The notes beneath the pieces are model-generated. The model saw only the letters and a list, made by a program, of their open reading frames with translations. It made no database searches and had not been told where the DNA came from. From positions 1-64,000 of the forward strand of contig QOOS01000007.1 in the NCBI GenBank assembly GCA_003331425.1: a stretch of DNA of 64,000 nt, read 5' to 3'. Origin of the DNA: Candidatus Nitrosopumilus sp. GTDB lineage: Archaea; Thermoproteota; Nitrososphaeria; Nitrososphaerales; Nitrosopumilaceae. A program made the position numbers and the translations under genes. Shown in pieces: positions 1-8,986 of this stretch (positions are counted from its first letter, which is position 1; each line of letters opens with the position of its first letter).

Positions 1-1
1 A

Positions 2-103
2 CCAGAACCAACACCAGAACCAACACCAGAACCAACACCAGAACCAACACCAGAACCAACACCAGAACCAACACCAGAACCAACACCAGAACCAACACCA
101 GAA
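2..103 (+). repeat. 12-bp tandem repeat encoding Pro-Glu-Pro-Thr
   Basis: Eight exact copies of the 12-mer CCAGAACCAACA run from 2 to 97, followed by a partial copy. The repeat touches the window edge, so the true copy number is higher. It is in frame with the Alba gene. The lack of any third-base variation suggests recent expansion or homogenisation by slippage. Confidence 0.95.
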
Positions 104-418
104 ACTTCGATCACATCTGAAAATTCTAACAAATCAAATATCACTGAAGAACGAAATATAATTTTCATTGGAACTAAACCCATAATGAGTTATGTTTCTG
201 CAACCTTGACTCAACTTTCCACTAGACCTAGTATTACAATTAAAGCTCGAGGAAAAAGAATTACTCAGGCAGTTGATGTATCTCAAATGATTGTTAAAAG
301 AATGGATACTGTTGGTTATGTAATTAGTGACGTTCGAATTTCTTCTGATTCACTTACTTCCCAAGATGGAAAACAGAGAAACGTTTCTAATATGGAAATT
401 GATATTACAAAAGAATAA
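2..418 (+). CDS. alba: Alba-family DNA/RNA-binding protein with PEPT-repeat N-terminal extension (5' end outside window)
   Basis: The frame is open from the left edge to the TAA at 416-418, so the N-terminus lies outside the window. The last ~85 residues form an Alba domain: an IFIGTKP-like first strand with Pro then Met-Ser-Tyr, a central IKARGKRI segment matching the Alba nucleic-acid-binding loop, a helix ending in VDVSQMIVKR, and a C-terminal strand following the SQDG turn. Alba proteins are small (~90-100 residues) dimeric chromatin or RNA-binding proteins. Here the domain is preceded by at least eight exact Pro-Glu-Pro-Thr repeats and a Ser/Asn-rich linker. Such an acidic, proline-rich arm is not part of standard Alba. 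The Alba assignment is firm; the role of the arm is unknown. Confidence 0.85.
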   Translation, partial: PEPTPEPTPEPTPEPTPEPTPEPTPEPTPEPTPETSITSENSNKSNITEERNIIFIGTKPIMSYVSATLTQLSTRPSITIKARGKRITQAVDVSQMIVKRMDTVGYVISDVRISSDSLTSQDGKQRNVSNMEIDITKE

Positions 419-635
419 TTTAAGGAATATTTTTTTTATTATTTTAACAATTATTGTTGTTATTTTTTTTCTCACATATGATAAATCATGCGGTATTGAT
501 CATATGTATATTTTAAATGAAATAAAAATTTATGAAAAATCTCTTAATCCTGAATTCTGTGAAGAAGTCCTTGAAAAAATAATTTTTTATAATGATAGTT
601 GTACTCCTGTAATTGAAATTTTAGATTGTGGTTAA
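366..635 (+). CDS. small membrane-anchored hypothetical protein
   Basis: Not recognised. The frame ending at 635 encodes about 89 residues from the ATG at 366. The first ~20 residues overlap the end of the Alba gene in another frame, and the protein-like part starts around 420 with a strongly hydrophobic segment (residues ~20-40: Ile/Phe/Val-rich), followed by a polar domain with three or four Cys. That suggests a signal anchor with a small extracytoplasmic Cys-containing domain. No ATG lies right at the hydrophobic segment, so the start is doubtful; an internal non-ATG start is possible. It is convergent with and overlaps by 4 bases the LysE gene. Confidence 0.45.
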   Translation: MENRETFLIWKLILQKNNLRNIFFIILTIIVVIFFLTYDKSCGIDHMYILNEIKIYEKSLNPEFCEEVLEKIIFYNDSCTPVIEILDCG

Positions 636-1252
636 TTAATTACATCTGTCAAAAATGTAATTCCGAAATAAATCAATACTGCACTTAGTGCCAACATAAT
701 TATTTTATAATTTGTATTTGAAATGATTTTTTTACTTTTTGATATTAAAAATGCAGTAGATCCTAACCATACAAAATCCATCCAAACATGCAATACAAAT
801 ACAATTAAAATTCCTACAAATGCCCATATTGCCATTGCATCTGAAATTAATTTTAATCCAATTGTTAACCACCAAATTATAAAAAATGGGTTTAATGCAC
901 TTAGTAAAACTCCTGTAATGATTGGTCCTTGCTTCAGTTTTGTTTCAGATTTTTCATTTTTCTTTAATGTTGATTTAATTTGTATAAATGCAAATACAAA
1001 AAGTGTAATTGCACCTAAAATTGAAATAATTGTTTTAAATTCTGGAAAAATTTCTAACGACAAAATTCCAATTCCTAATAAAATTACTAATGGTAATTCT
1101 ACAAGTGAATGTCCTATTGCAATTTTAATTCCTGCTTTAGTTCCCTGCTTTAATCCGTATGTGATGTTTGCTGCAAATAATGGACCTGGTGACATTACTC
1201 CTGACGCTGAAATTATTATGACGATAATTGCAAATTCAATGATGTCGCTCAT
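632..1252 (-). CDS. LysE/RhtB-family amino-acid exporter
   Basis: This 206-residue integral membrane protein has about six hydrophobic segments. It carries family landmarks: SPGPLFA near residues 21-27 after the first helix, the TYGLKQG turn at 31-37, and LNPFFIIWW at 120-128 opening the second half. LysE/RhtB proteins export amino acids or related metabolites. The length matches the family. The substrate cannot be read from the sequence. The gene is monocistronic or paired with the PAC2 gene upstream on the same strand, 32 bases away. Confidence 0.8.
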   Translation of the reverse strand: MSDIIEFAIIVIIISASGVMSPGPLFAANITYGLKQGTKAGIKIAIGHSLVELPLVILLGIGILSLEIFPEFKTIISILGAITLFVFAFIQIKSTLKKNEKSETKLKQGPIITGVLLSALNPFFIIWWLTIGLKLISDAMAIWAFVGILIVFVLHVWMDFVWLGSTAFLISKSKKIISNTNYKIIMLALSAVLIYFGITFLTDVIN

Positions 1253-1284
1253 AATTTTTTCATATATTTCTCATTAGAACAGAA

Positions 1285-2001
1285 TTACCTGTACATTGAA
1301 TCTTTGAGATGGGTTGATTCTTCTTGTGTTTCTTTAATTGTTGCTTCAGCTTTTTCAGCTTCTTTTTGTAAGGATGGAATGTCACATGAAGCTCCTGGAA
1401 TTAGTTTTGACATTGACATACACAAATCTGCACTGGATTTAAAATCTGGGCCATCTCCTAATGTATTGAAAATTATTACAATGACGTCTTGATTTGTTAT
1501 ACTTCCTTCATTTAGTAACATCCCTGGTATTCCTGGAATTGTTCCATGATCTAAAATTTTTAATCCTGCTTCCTCTATTTTTTTTCTGGCTGAATCAGTA
1601 CTTCCTACACCCATCATTTCAGAATTTTCTTTATCTGATTTTATTGCAACACTGCTAACAATTAATTTAATTTTGTGTGTTTTTGCCCATTGTAACATTG
1701 CATCTGAAACTTGTCTATGTAATGATTGATCTAAATTAAGATATGATGAAAATACTCCTACTTTCAAATCTTCATTAACAAAAATTCTTGATGGATAATT
1801 TGGTTTTCCATTTTTAATTACGCTGATTGGTGGGAATGTTTCTGAATCAATAACTCCTCCTAATTCAAATTGTGATGTATGAATCATTGATTCTGTAGCA
1901 ATTGCACTGCTAAATCCTACTGAAGGAAATCCATCAATCAAATAACCTCCTTCTAAATTGATTTTTTTAAATTCTTTAATGTTGATCTCATTAGATGTCA
2001 T
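1285..2001 (-). CDS. PAC2-family (proteasome assembly chaperone-like) protein
   Basis: The 238-residue soluble protein matches the archaeal PAC2/PbaB-like family: an N-terminal beta region with GGYLIDGFPSVGFSSAIA, an internal VINKGKP-type strand, then an alpha/beta segment ending in a domain with TLGDGPDF and CDIPSLQKEAEKAE. PAC2 relatives are ATP-independent chaperones or assembly factors linked to the proteasome. Residues after ~210 form a charged helix. A proteasome beta gene occurs in this window but 43 kb away, so the functional link is by family only. Confidence 0.75.
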   Translation of the reverse strand: MTSNEINIKEFKKINLEGGYLIDGFPSVGFSSAIATESMIHTSQFELGGVIDSETFPPISVIKNGKPNYPSRIFVNEDLKVGVFSSYLNLDQSLHRQVSDAMLQWAKTHKIKLIVSSVAIKSDKENSEMMGVGSTDSARKKIEEAGLKILDHGTIPGIPGMLLNEGSITNQDVIVIIFNTLGDGPDFKSSADLCMSMSKLIPGASCDIPSLQKEAEKAEATIKETQEESTHLKDSMYR

Positions 2002-2096
2002 GATTATTCTGTAATTTTATTAAATAATAGGCTTTTCTGGACATCTGTTCAAGAAAAATTTTTACTTTGCTTAGAAACCTAGTTGATTAAGCAAAC

Positions 2097-2102
2097 TTTA
2101 AA
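2097..2102 (+). promoter_or_regulatory. TATA box for inositol-phosphate synthase gene
   Basis: TTTAAA preceded by GCAAAC lies with its centre about 27 bases before the ATG at 2127. This is the archaeal TATA-to-TSS spacing, so the transcript is probably leaderless. Confidence 0.5.
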
Positions 2103-2126
2103 CCGCCTTATTTTATTAGAATTGCT

Positions 2127-3221
2127 ATGGCAGGTAGAATTAAAGTTGCTTTAGTTGGTATTGGCAATTGTTTTTCAGGATTAATTCAAGGAATTGAATA
2201 TTATCGACAAAACCCTTCCCAAGAGGTAATTGGAATTATTCACGATAAATTAGCAGGATATGGTATTCATGATATTGACTTTGTGTGTGGATTTGATGTT
2301 GGTGAAAACAAAGTAGGCCAACCCCTCAATGAAGCAATTTATGCATACCCAAACATGGTTGATTGGATTCCAAAAGATACTATGCCTAAAACTGAGGCAA
2401 AAGTGTATCAAAGTCCATTGTTAGATGGTGTCGGAATATGGGTTGAAAATCGTGTAAAACCTATTGATACAAAATTAACTGATGCTGAACTTGCAGAAAA
2501 TGCAAAAAAAATTCTTAAAGAAACCGGTGCTGAAATTCTTGTCTCATATTTGCCAGTTGGTTCTGATAAAGTAACAGAATTCTGGGCTCAAGTATGTCTG
2601 GATACTAATACTGCTTTTGTTAATTGTATTCCTTCATTCATTGCATCTGATGAAACTTGGGCAAAAAAATTCCAAGAAAAAAATATTCCATGTATTGGTG
2701 ATGATATTAAAGGTCAAGTGGGTGCAACTATAGTTCATAGAACATTGGCAAAATTATGTAATGATCGAGGTACAAAAATTGAAAAAACATACCAAATCAA
2801 TGTTGGTGGTAATACTGATTTTCTTAACATGAAAGAGCAAGATCGACTAGTTTCTAAAAAAATATCAAAAACTGAGAGTGTTCAAAGTCAACTTGATGAA
2901 CGATTAGATGATGACCAAATTTATGTTGGTCCTTCTGATTTCATTCCTTTCTTAGGTAATACTAAACTAATGTTCATGCGAATTGAGGGAAGACAATGGG
3001 CAAATATTCCTTACAATATGGAAGTTCGCTTAGACGTTGATGATAAAGCAAATTCTGCTGGAATTGTAATTGATGCAGTTAGATTGGCAAAAATTGCATT
3101 AGACAGAGGGATTGGTGGTCCAATAAAATCTGCCAGTGCTTACTTGATGAAGCATCCTATTGAACAAACATCTGATGTTCAAGCAAGACAAGATTGCGAA
3201 CAATTTGTTGCTAACGAATAA
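2127..3221 (+). CDS. ino1: myo-inositol-1-phosphate synthase
   Basis: The 364-residue protein is the archaeal/actinobacterial short form of inositol-3-phosphate synthase, which converts glucose-6-phosphate to myo-inositol-1-phosphate using NAD. It starts with a Rossmann motif (VALVGIGNCFSG, ~8-19). A strongly conserved central part, VNCIPSFIASD then GDDIKGQVGATI, gives the substrate-binding Lys and the catalytic region, and NVGGNTDFLNM follows. In archaea inositol phosphate feeds archaetidylinositol lipids and sometimes compatible solutes. The gene stands alone, divergent from the PAC2 gene, with its own TATA box. Confidence 0.93.
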   Translation: MAGRIKVALVGIGNCFSGLIQGIEYYRQNPSQEVIGIIHDKLAGYGIHDIDFVCGFDVGENKVGQPLNEAIYAYPNMVDWIPKDTMPKTEAKVYQSPLLDGVGIWVENRVKPIDTKLTDAELAENAKKILKETGAEILVSYLPVGSDKVTEFWAQVCLDTNTAFVNCIPSFIASDETWAKKFQEKNIPCIGDDIKGQVGATIVHRTLAKLCNDRGTKIEKTYQINVGGNTDFLNMKEQDRLVSKKISKTESVQSQLDERLDDDQIYVGPSDFIPFLGNTKLMFMRIEGRQWANIPYNMEVRLDVDDKANSAGIVIDAVRLAKIALDRGIGGPIKSASAYLMKHPIEQTSDVQARQDCEQFVANE

Positions 3222-3378
3222 TTTTAGGCTCAATTATTTTTAAATCATATTTTTACAAAGTTATTTCATAATTACCTCCATTACGAAAAATTTGATAATG
3301 TAACAAGAAAAATTAATCAATAGAGTCAACAAAAATTGTTAATCATCGATTATCCTATCGAATTTGAAATGATCTACA

Positions 3379-6300
3379 TTGGTACATGTAAAAAAAGTAG
3401 AGATCTTTGGATTCAAATCATTTGGATTTAGAAATACTACTGTTAATTTTGAACCTGGGCTTGTATCGATCTCAGGTCCAAATGGTTCTGGAAAAAGTAA
3501 CATCTTGGATGCTATCATTTTTGCAATGGGTGAAAATAAACCAAAAGTTATGAGAGTTGATAAACTTCGATCACTGATTCATGATATTGAAGGTAGTGGT
3601 CGCCGTGGCCCCAAAATGGCAAGATCAAGTGTACACTTTGATAATACGGATAGAAAAATCCCTGTCGATAGTGATGTTGTTGAAATTACTAGAGAACTAG
3701 ATGAAAATGGTGATAATACCTATTATCTAAACAAAAAGAAAACTCAACGTAGTCATATTCTAGATTTACTAGATATGGCAAATGCTGGATTGGGCCAACT
3801 TAATGCTGTACAACAAGGAACTGTAACTAGAATTTCTGAATTTACTTCAGAAGAAAAAAGAAAGACTATCGAGGATTTAATTGGACTCTCTTATTTTGAT
3901 GAAAAAAAATCTGAATCCATAAAACAACTTGATGAAGCTGATAGACGTCTTGAGATTGCACTTGCAAAAATGGGTGAAATTAAGAAACGTATTGATGAAT
4001 TGGAGGAAGAACGGAATCAAAAATTACGTCATGATATTCTTGAACGTGAATTAAATCGATACAAAGCCATATCTGCTGCAAATAAAATGAAGACGATTTC
4101 TCTACAAAAATCCGAAAAAGAAGGGAAATTAGATGGTTTGAAATTACAAATTACTACTTTAGATGGTGAGAGGTCTATCTTAAGAGATGAAATTAGTGTC
4201 TTAGATACTGAAAAATCAAAATTAATGAATGCTGCAAATGATTACACTCAAGCTAAAGCCACTCTTGATGCTGAAATTAGTTCTGCAATGGAACAATATG
4301 AAATTGATAATACCGCAATATCTGCATCAAATAAAAGACTTGAACAAATTAACACCAGACTGCCTCAAATAAAAATTGAATTAGAGGAAATTGTAAATGC
4401 TAGAGCTGACATTGATTCACAAATACAAAAAATCAAGGATTCCATAGAAATTACTAATGGAGAAAAAAATAAAATTAATCATGATTTAGAATTAATTGAT
4501 TCGGAACGTAACAAAATTTTAACTGAACAATCTGAAGCTGCAGCAAAAAAATCTGAAATTGATAATAAAATAAAAATTCTAACTGATCAATCTAATAATG
4601 TCAAACTAAAACTTTCTAAAATTTTACATGAAAAAGAAGAATCTGAATTAAAAATAAAATCTAATTCTGAAAAATTAAATGAATTGGAAAAAGACATTAT
4701 AGAGCTAACCAATTTAGAATCAAAATTATCATCATTGACAAATAATCATCAAGCTACTATTTCTGAATTAAAATCTAGAATTTCAAAATTAAAAACAAAA
4801 AAATTAAAAATAATTCATGATATGGATGAATTAGGATTTATTTTAGAAAAATCTGACAAAGCTGCTAATCAATATGAATCAAAAATAAAAACCGTGAAAG
4901 GTTTCATGCATGAAGATTATACTGTTGCAAAATTAAAAGAGGATGCTGACAAATTGGGAATAGATGGCTTAGTTTATGAAATGATTTCTTGGGATAAAAA
5001 ATATGAGCGCTCTGTTCTTGCTGTTAGTTCTGATTGGATTAAGGCATTAGTGGTAAAAGATTTTGCAACATTACTTGGTATTGCTGAAGTTGCTAGGAGT
5101 AAAAAACTTCCAAAATTAAAAATTATTCCCCTTGACGCTATACCCAAATTCAAACTTTCCATGCCTAAGGAATCTGGAATTATTGGTGTCTTATCTGATT
5201 TTGTTAAGTGTGCTGATGCATACTCTGCCCTCAAAACATTCCTTTTTGGAAATATTATTCTGGCTGACAGTCGTGAATCAGCTTACAATTTATCCCAATT
5301 AGGCTACAAATCTGTAACTCTTGAAGGGGAATTCTTTGAAGCTAAGGGCGGTACTGTTGTAATTGATATAAATTCAAAAATCTCAAAATTAACTAAATTA
5401 ATTTCCATGAGTAGTGATATTGATGGATTAATCCAATCTATCAGTCTGATTAAAAAATACATGTTAAAGAAAAAATATTCATTAAAAAAATTGGAAGACT
5501 CAATACAATCGTACTCTGATAGACTATCTATTTCTGAAAATGCTTTAACATCTGCATCTGAAAATTATACCAATCTAAAATCTAGAATTATTTCTGCAAA
5601 AAATACAAAAGTACAACTAACAAAAAGAATTTCTGATTTGACATCAAGAAATAATATTATATCATCTGAAGTTTCTACTAATGAATCTCATCTTGAATCT
5701 TTACTTGATCGTATAGGAATTGTTGAACAAAATTATGCTAGTGGAGAACAAACTAGAATTGCAAGTGAATTATCAAAAATAAATATTAAAAAATCTGATA
5801 TTGAAAAATTGTATACTTCAATTATGAATGATTACCGTGATAAATCCTCACAACTAACAACTATGCAAACACAAGATAATCGTGAAAAATCTCAAACAGC
5901 TCGATTAAGTGATGAAGAAAATTCTTTACATTTGGAGTCTGAACAGATTGAATCAAAAATTGATGATTTGGAAAAACAAAAAGATCCTAAACGAGAAATT
6001 TTGGAAGGTTTAAGACAAAAGGAACAAGAATTAATTTCAACATCTGGTTCATCTATTGGAGAAGTTCAAGAAATAGATAGTAAACTCAAAACTTTAACTG
6101 AAAAAGATATGGATTTGACCAAACAAATTAATAATTTTGAGCGTCAATCTGATTCATTAAATCGTGATTTACATGATTTGATTGAAAATGAGACAAAACT
6201 ACAACAAATTCTTTCTGCATTTGGATTTGATAAAAATATGGAAACATTTGATGTTGATCCAATTGTTCAGGGATTGACTACTGAATTATCGTCTCTAAAT

Positions 6301-6906
6301 GCACTAAATGCAAAGGCTCCTGAAACATATCTTGAAGTTTCTTATGGGTATAGGTCGATGTCTGTTAGAAAGAATTCATTGGAGGAAGAAAGAACAGGAA
6401 TTGTTAGGTTTATTGAAAGTATTGAAAGAGATAAACGACAAACTTTCTTGGATGCATTTGATAAAGTTGATAAAGAAATTCGATTAATTTTCAATAAAAT
6501 GACTGGCGGTAATGCTTGGTTGGAATTACAAAATGAGGATGACATATTTAATTCTGGAATATCTTATTTGATTCAATTTCCAAATAAACCCAAAAGAGAA
6601 TCTACTTCTATTAGTGGTGGTGAAAAAACACTTGCCGCAATTGTATTCGTTCTTGCATTACAAAAACTCAAACCTTCTCCATTCTATTTGTTTGATGAAG
6701 TTGATGCACATCTTGATGCACCTAATGCTGAAAGATTATCTACAATTCTGGAGGAAAGATCAAAAGAAAGTCAATTCATTATGGTTTCTCTAAAAGATTC
6801 AGTTATACAAAAAGCAAAATTGATTTATGGTGTTTTCCCAAAGAATGGGGTTTCAAATGTTGTGACCTATAAGGATAAACGCGTACCTTCTGTTAAGACT
6901 ACTTAG
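3379..6906 (+). CDS. smc: chromosome segregation protein SMC
   Basis: The 1175-residue protein is a full-length SMC ATPase. The Walker A motif GPNGSGKSN is at ~33-41. Two long coiled-coil arms flank a hinge domain at ~505-660, marked by the GIDGLVYEMI segment. The C-terminal head has the ABC signature SISGGEKTL (~1076) and Walker B with D-loop FYLFDEVDAHLD (~1101). SMC dimers compact and segregate the chromosome together with ScpA/B-type partners, which are not adjacent here. Translation starts at TTG 3379, directly before VHVKKVEIFGFKSF, the canonical N-terminus; no in-frame ATG fits better. It is convergent with the ABC ATPase and overlaps it by 4 bases. Confidence 0.96.
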   Translation: MVHVKKVEIFGFKSFGFRNTTVNFEPGLVSISGPNGSGKSNILDAIIFAMGENKPKVMRVDKLRSLIHDIEGSGRRGPKMARSSVHFDNTDRKIPVDSDVVEITRELDENGDNTYYLNKKKTQRSHILDLLDMANAGLGQLNAVQQGTVTRISEFTSEEKRKTIEDLIGLSYFDEKKSESIKQLDEADRRLEIALAKMGEIKKRIDELEEERNQKLRHDILERELNRYKAISAANKMKTISLQKSEKEGKLDGLKLQITTLDGERSILRDEISVLDTEKSKLMNAANDYTQAKATLDAEISSAMEQYEIDNTAISASNKRLEQINTRLPQIKIELEEIVNARADIDSQIQKIKDSIEITNGEKNKINHDLELIDSERNKILTEQSEAAAKKSEIDNKIKILTDQSNNVKLKLSKILHEKEESELKIKSNSEKLNELEKDIIELTNLESKLSSLTNNHQATISELKSRISKLKTKKLKIIHDMDELGFILEKSDKAANQYESKIKTVKGFMHEDYTVAKLKEDADKLGIDGLVYEMISWDKKYERSVLAVSSDWIKALVVKDFATLLGIAEVARSKKLPKLKIIPLDAIPKFKLSMPKESGIIGVLSDFVKCADAYSALKTFLFGNIILADSRESAYNLSQLGYKSVTLEGEFFEAKGGTVVIDINSKISKLTKLISMSSDIDGLIQSISLIKKYMLKKKYSLKKLEDSIQSYSDRLSISENALTSASENYTNLKSRIISAKNTKVQLTKRISDLTSRNNIISSEVSTNESHLESLLDRIGIVEQNYASGEQTRIASELSKINIKKSDIEKLYTSIMNDYRDKSSQLTTMQTQDNREKSQTARLSDEENSLHLESEQIESKIDDLEKQKDPKREILEGLRQKEQELISTSGSSIGEVQEIDSKLKTLTEKDMDLTKQINNFERQSDSLNRDLHDLIENETKLQQILSAFGFDKNMETFDVDPIVQGLTTELSSLNALNAKAPETYLEVSYGYRSMSVRKNSLEEERTGIVRFIESIERDKRQTFLDAFDKVDKEIRLIFNKMTGGNAWLELQNEDDIFNSGISYLIQFPNKPKRESTSISGGEKTLAAIVFVLALQKLKPSPFYLFDEVDAHLDAPNAERLSTILEERSKESQFIMVSLKDSVIQKAKLIYGVFPKNGVSNVVTYKDKRVPSVKTT

Positions 6907-7868
6907 CTAATTTTAACATGACATGCTGAATAATGATCATTTCCTACTTCTTCCAAATTTGGTTCAATTGAACACTTTTCAATTTCATATGGGCATCTAT
7001 CTCTAAATTTACATCCACCATTTTTTTTAACTCCTGATATTTCTTTAATTCTGATCACTCTATCTTTGTTTAAATTTTCAGGATTTGGTTCTGAAATTGC
7101 ATCAATTAATGCCTGAGTGTATGGGTGTTTTGGATTATCTAATACTTGGTTAATTGGACCTCTCTCCACAATTTTCCCTAAATATAAAATTCCAATATTT
7201 TGACCAAAATACTTGGCTGTTGCTAAATCATGTGTAATGTAGATAAATGAAATATTGTATTTTTTTTGTAATTCTCTCATTAATTCTAATACCTCGGCTC
7301 TAATTGATACGTCTAGCATTGATACTGGTTCATCAGCTAAAATGATTTTTGGTTTAATTGCTAATGCTCTAGCTAAAACTACTCTTTGCCTTTGACCTCC
7401 AGATAACATGTGTGGGTATTTTCTACTAATTTCTTCAGCTGGTTCTAGTTTAACTTCTTTTAATACTTCAATTACTCTATTGTTTATTTCCTCTTTATTC
7501 ATGATGTTGTGAATTTCAAGTGGTTCAGAAATAATATCTTTAATTCTCATTCTGGGATTGATTGAATCATATGGATCTTGATGAATCATTTGACAATTCA
7601 TTCTAATTTTTTCTAAATTTCTTTTTTGATTATCTATGTGTTCCTGCTCAAAAATAATTTTTCCAGAATCTGCTTTAATTGATTTTAAAATTAATTTTGC
7701 TATCGTTGATTTTCCAGAACCTGATTCTCCTGCTAATACAAAAACTTCTCCCTGTTTTAATGAAAATGAGACATCATCTACAGCTTTTACTGTGGAAGTT
7801 TCTGATGTAAAAATTTTCTTTTTGATGAAATATTTTTTTAAATGTTCAATTTTTAATATTTCTGTCAA
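6903..7868 (-). CDS. oligopeptide/dipeptide-type ABC transporter ATP-binding protein (OppF/DppF-like)
   Basis: This ABC ATPase of ~321 residues has Walker A GESGSGKST (~47-55), signature LSGGQRQRV, Walker B IILADEP and the C-terminal oligopeptide-transporter extension with LDNPKHPYTQALIDAI. The tail holds four Cys (CKFRDRC, then KC and AC) in the spacing seen in OppD/OppF C-terminal motifs, thought to bind an Fe-S cluster in some homologues. I chose TTG 7868 because it begins right at the family start (TEILKIEHLKKYF); an upstream in-frame start at 7898 adds ten unrelated residues. No permease or binding-protein gene is next to it, so partners must be elsewhere. Confidence 0.85.
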   Translation of the reverse strand: MTEILKIEHLKKYFIKKKIFTSETSTVKAVDDVSFSLKQGEVFVLAGESGSGKSTIAKLILKSIKADSGKIIFEQEHIDNQKRNLEKIRMNCQMIHQDPYDSINPRMRIKDIISEPLEIHNIMNKEEINNRVIEVLKEVKLEPAEEISRKYPHMLSGGQRQRVVLARALAIKPKIILADEPVSMLDVSIRAEVLELMRELQKKYNISFIYITHDLATAKYFGQNIGILYLGKIVERGPINQVLDNPKHPYTQALIDAISEPNPENLNKDRVIRIKEISGVKKNGGCKFRDRCPYEIEKCSIEPNLEEVGNDHYSACHVKIS

Positions 7869-7932
7869 TGTTTGTATGTATTTTATCCAGTATATCAAGA
7901 AATATGTTCTGTGCGTAATTTTTGTGAGAAGA

Positions 7933-7940
7933 ATTTTAAG
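7933..7940 (+). promoter_or_regulatory. TATA-like box for egtD
   Basis: ATTTTAAG is centred about 27 bases before the TTG start at 7964, consistent with a leaderless transcript and with the choice of that TTG. Confidence 0.4.
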
Positions 7941-7963
7941 TTAATCAAAAAAGGAATTATTGT

Positions 7964-8986
7964 TTGAATAATTTCTCTGATAAAAAATTAGATTATAAAC
8001 AATATGTTGTTGATTCTAAACTTCGTTATTTTAAACCTCATGCAACAAAAATCGAAAAATCTTTTGCTGAAGAAATATCTTTTAGTCTATCTCAGAATTC
8101 AAAATTTATCAATCCAAAATTTTTTTATGATTCTAAAGGTTCATCACTGTTTGAATCCATTTGCTTACTGCCTGAATACTATCCAACTAGAACTGAACTT
8201 GGTATTTTAAAAAATTTGGAATCTGATTTACTACCTTTTCTAGATGAGCAAACCAAATTGGTTGAACTTGGAAGTGGTGCATCAGTAAAAACTAGAGTTC
8301 TAATTGACATTTTTACAAAATTACAGACAAAAACTGAATATTTTCCGATTGATATTTCTGAAATCCTTACTGAAAGTTCAGAGCAATTGTTGAAAGACTA
8401 TGGCACTTTACACATTACTGGGATAATTGATACTTATGAGGGAGGTTTAGAATTCCTAAAAAATTATGATGAGAAAAAAAATCTAATAATTTTTCTTGGT
8501 TCTAGTTTTGGGAATTTTACTCCAAATAGTGGAAAAGAATTTTTAAAAAATATTTTTTCTACAATGAAATCAGGTGATCTTTTTTTAATTGGTTTAGATT
8601 TAGTTAAGGATAAAAATATTTTAGAATCTGCTTATGATGATTCTGCAGATATTACTGCTCAATTCAATCTCAATGTTTTATCAAGAATTAATGATGAACT
8701 TGATGCTGATTTTGATCTTAACAATTTTTCACATTACTCAATTTATAATGAAATTGATCAACGAATTGAAATGAACTTAAAATCTCTCGTATCTCAATCT
8801 GTAATTATCTCAAAATCTAATTTGCTTTTAAATTTAGAAAAAAATGAATTAATTCACACTGAATATTCTCACAAGTATCAGGTGAACCAAATTAAAAAAA
8901 TACTTTGTGATGCTGGATTTGAAATCAAAAAAATGTGGTTAGATGATAAAAAATATTTTTCATTAACCTTGGTTTCTAAAAATTAA
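7964..8986 (+). CDS. egtD: L-histidine N-alpha-methyltransferase (ergothioneine biosynthesis)
   Basis: The 340-residue SAM-dependent methyltransferase matches EgtD over its full length. The N-terminal family block PKFFYDSKGSSLFESI is at 51-66, followed by PEYYPTRTE, and SAM motif I is ELGSGASVKT (101-110). Later come the FLGSSFGNF loop (~175) and the C-terminal ELIHTEYSHKY segment that contributes to the substrate site. EgtD trimethylates histidine to hercynine, the first step of ergothioneine synthesis. It is convergent with egtB and their stop codons overlap by four bases. The start codon is TTG; a TATA-like element sits at the right distance. Confidence 0.9.
   Translation: MNNFSDKKLDYKQYVVDSKLRYFKPHATKIEKSFAEEISFSLSQNSKFINPKFFYDSKGSSLFESICLLPEYYPTRTELGILKNLESDLLPFLDEQTKLVELGSGASVKTRVLIDIFTKLQTKTEYFPIDISEILTESSEQLLKDYGTLHITGIIDTYEGGLEFLKNYDEKKNLIIFLGSSFGNFTPNSGKEFLKNIFSTMKSGDLFLIGLDLVKDKNILESAYDDSADITAQFNLNVLSRINDELDADFDLNNFSHYSIYNEIDQRIEMNLKSLVSQSVIISKSNLLLNLEKNELIHTEYSHKYQVNQIKKILCDAGFEIKKMWLDDKKYFSLTLVSKN

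Noticed and set aside
723-1277. Long plus-strand frame antisense to the LysE gene
   Set aside because: The minus-strand frame gives a coherent six-helix LysE protein; the plus frame is low-complexity Ile/Asn-rich with no family pattern.
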